Shown: piece after piece, positions 24,684-25,184 of the stretch
Numbering within the stretch: position 1 is the first letter of the stretch
How the letters are laid out: every line of letters starts with the position of its first letter
Assembly: GCA_965178525.1 (NCBI GenBank)
Contig: CBCXVS010000083.1
Coordinates: 1 to 25,184, forward strand
DNA: 25,184 nucleotides
Direction of reading: 5' to 3'
Source: CBCXVS01 sp965178525
GTDB lineage: Bacteria > Tectomicrobia > Entotheonellia > Entotheonellales > Entotheonellaceae
Notes under the pieces: model-generated
Databases searched by the model: none
What the model was told of the DNA's origin: nothing
Seen by the model: only the letters and a program-made list of their open reading frames with translations
Position numbers and translations under genes: made by a program

Positions 24684-25130
24684 TTGAAACCTATAAATAA
24701 CACATATATTATTCTTATCTTGTTTTTTGTAATTCTCATACTGTTCCCCATGGTGCATGATGTGGAAAATTGGGGGTACAATAGATCGTGTTTTAAGGTG
24801 GGAAAGTCGGTTCTAGAAAGTGGGACATTCCATTACGATTTCAATTACGAAGGCTTTCTCAATATGCCTATCGTTTCGTTGCTTTTTGTCCCTTTTGCGT
24901 TATTTGATATTGAGCGTTCTGGTGATATGTTTGTTATCTTTGAGATAATGACCTATGTCATAGCATTGTGGTGTTTTCTACATTTTTTTACAGAATCGAG
25001 CCGGGATCAATGGATGGTATTCTTTTTATTTTTGTGTTCAAAATCGTTCTATACGTGTGTCCGCGAAGGACAACTGACCATATTATGCCTGCTTGCGATC
25101 ATACTTATGATTAGAGTTGTTCCTCAATAG
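24684..25130 (+). pseudogene. GT87-like membrane glycosyltransferase, N-terminal fragment
   Basis: Only 148 residues: TM1 (YIILILFFVILILFPMVHDV), a loop with ENWGYNRSCFKVGKSVLESG, helices (FVPFALFDI; MFVIFEIMTYVIALWCFLHF; WMVFFLFLCSKSF) and then CVREGQLTILCLLAIILMIR. The xEGQ string followed by a Leu-rich helix is typical of GT87/DUF2029 polyprenyl-phosphate-dependent mannosyl- or arabinosyl-transferases, usually about 350-450 residues. The frame ends at TAG 25128-25130, where AT-rich sequence changes abruptly to GC-rich, so the rest of the gene is missing or displaced. It lies directly downstream of the DPPR-synthase-like gene, consistent with a shared pathway. Family call moderate, truncation clear. 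Confidence 0.6.
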
Positions 25131-25184
25131 CATAAGATCAGGTTCCCTAGCCCAGCCCAGATGCCCACCGAATCATCCTCAAAG
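25131..25184. other. GC-rich window end after the GT87 fragment breakpoint
   Basis: Fifty-four bases with no recognisable coding continuation in any frame. They contain the short tandem AGCCC AGCCC (near 25150). They could be the edge of an insertion or rearrangement; too short to identify. Confidence 0.3.

Noticed and set aside
1..25184. CRISPR array or tRNA/rRNA genes
   Set aside because: No regularly spaced short direct repeats and no tRNA or rRNA-like conserved segments were seen on either strand.

Overview
This window is an envelope or exopolysaccharide (EPS) biosynthesis locus of a Gram-negative-type bacterium. Nearly all genes lie on the + strand. Gene order and families (a LuxR-type regulator, an ExeA-like ATPase with a C-terminal LysM, a fused chain-length regulator/tyrosine kinase, Wzx and Wzy proteins, beta-helix proteins) recall Nitrospira-like environmental bacteria. 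That assignment is from memory and weak; there is no rRNA or tRNA to anchor it. Base composition is a patchwork: GC-rich stretches alternate abruptly with AT-rich ones (about 1040-1800, 3060-3410, 3780-4300, 15500-16860, 20110-21100, 23600-25130), sometimes inside one gene.

Layout: 152-820 is an atypical NarL-type response regulator. A 562-bp AT-rich gap follows. 1383-5288 holds the export and chain-length unit: AAA ATPase-LysM, then Wzz/Wzc-like PCP-tyrosine kinase. 5596-13835 is a tight assembly block: plant-type GDP-mannose 3,5-epimerase, WecG/TagA glycosyltransferase, Wzy/ligase-like membrane protein, GT4, Wzx flippase, GT4, GT4. A convergent secreted beta-helix protein follows at 13824-15329 (minus). 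15495-18685 carries a membrane SGNH-hydrolase-like gene and a secreted beta-sandwich/pectate-lyase-like gene. 18787-20113 has an ArnA/UDP-apiose(xylose)-synthase-like gene and a GT2 stub. 20151-25130 has an unknown protein, a GMC-type flavoprotein with a ferredoxin-like Cys motif, a PMT-type membrane glycosyltransferase, a UbiA/DPPR-synthase-like gene and a GT87-like fragment.

Together the genes describe making nucleotide sugars (epimerase, decarboxylase/synthase), building a lipid-linked repeat (WecG and GT4s), flipping and polymerising it (Wzx, Wzy), controlling length and export (PCP-kinase, ATPase), and trimming or modifying it (beta-helix proteins, SGNH). The right end looks like a second module using polyprenyl-phosphate sugars.

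Two features stand out. First, at least eight genes are broken: four in-frame stops (15837 TAA, 9381 TGA, 9831 TGA, 19654 TAG), single-base frameshifts mostly at short homopolymers (about 4144, 4193, 10689, 16121, 23977, plus one in 16207-16441), one internal deletion (about 17945) and two truncations (about 20100 and 25130). Either the locus is decaying, the assembly has errors, or some lesions are recoded. Second, a family of small palindromic repeats sits exactly at stop codons (5286, 7392, 8849, 20115, 22262), and a separate ~147-bp palindromic element lies at 5341-5487. I find no CRISPR array, complete insertion sequence or RNA gene.
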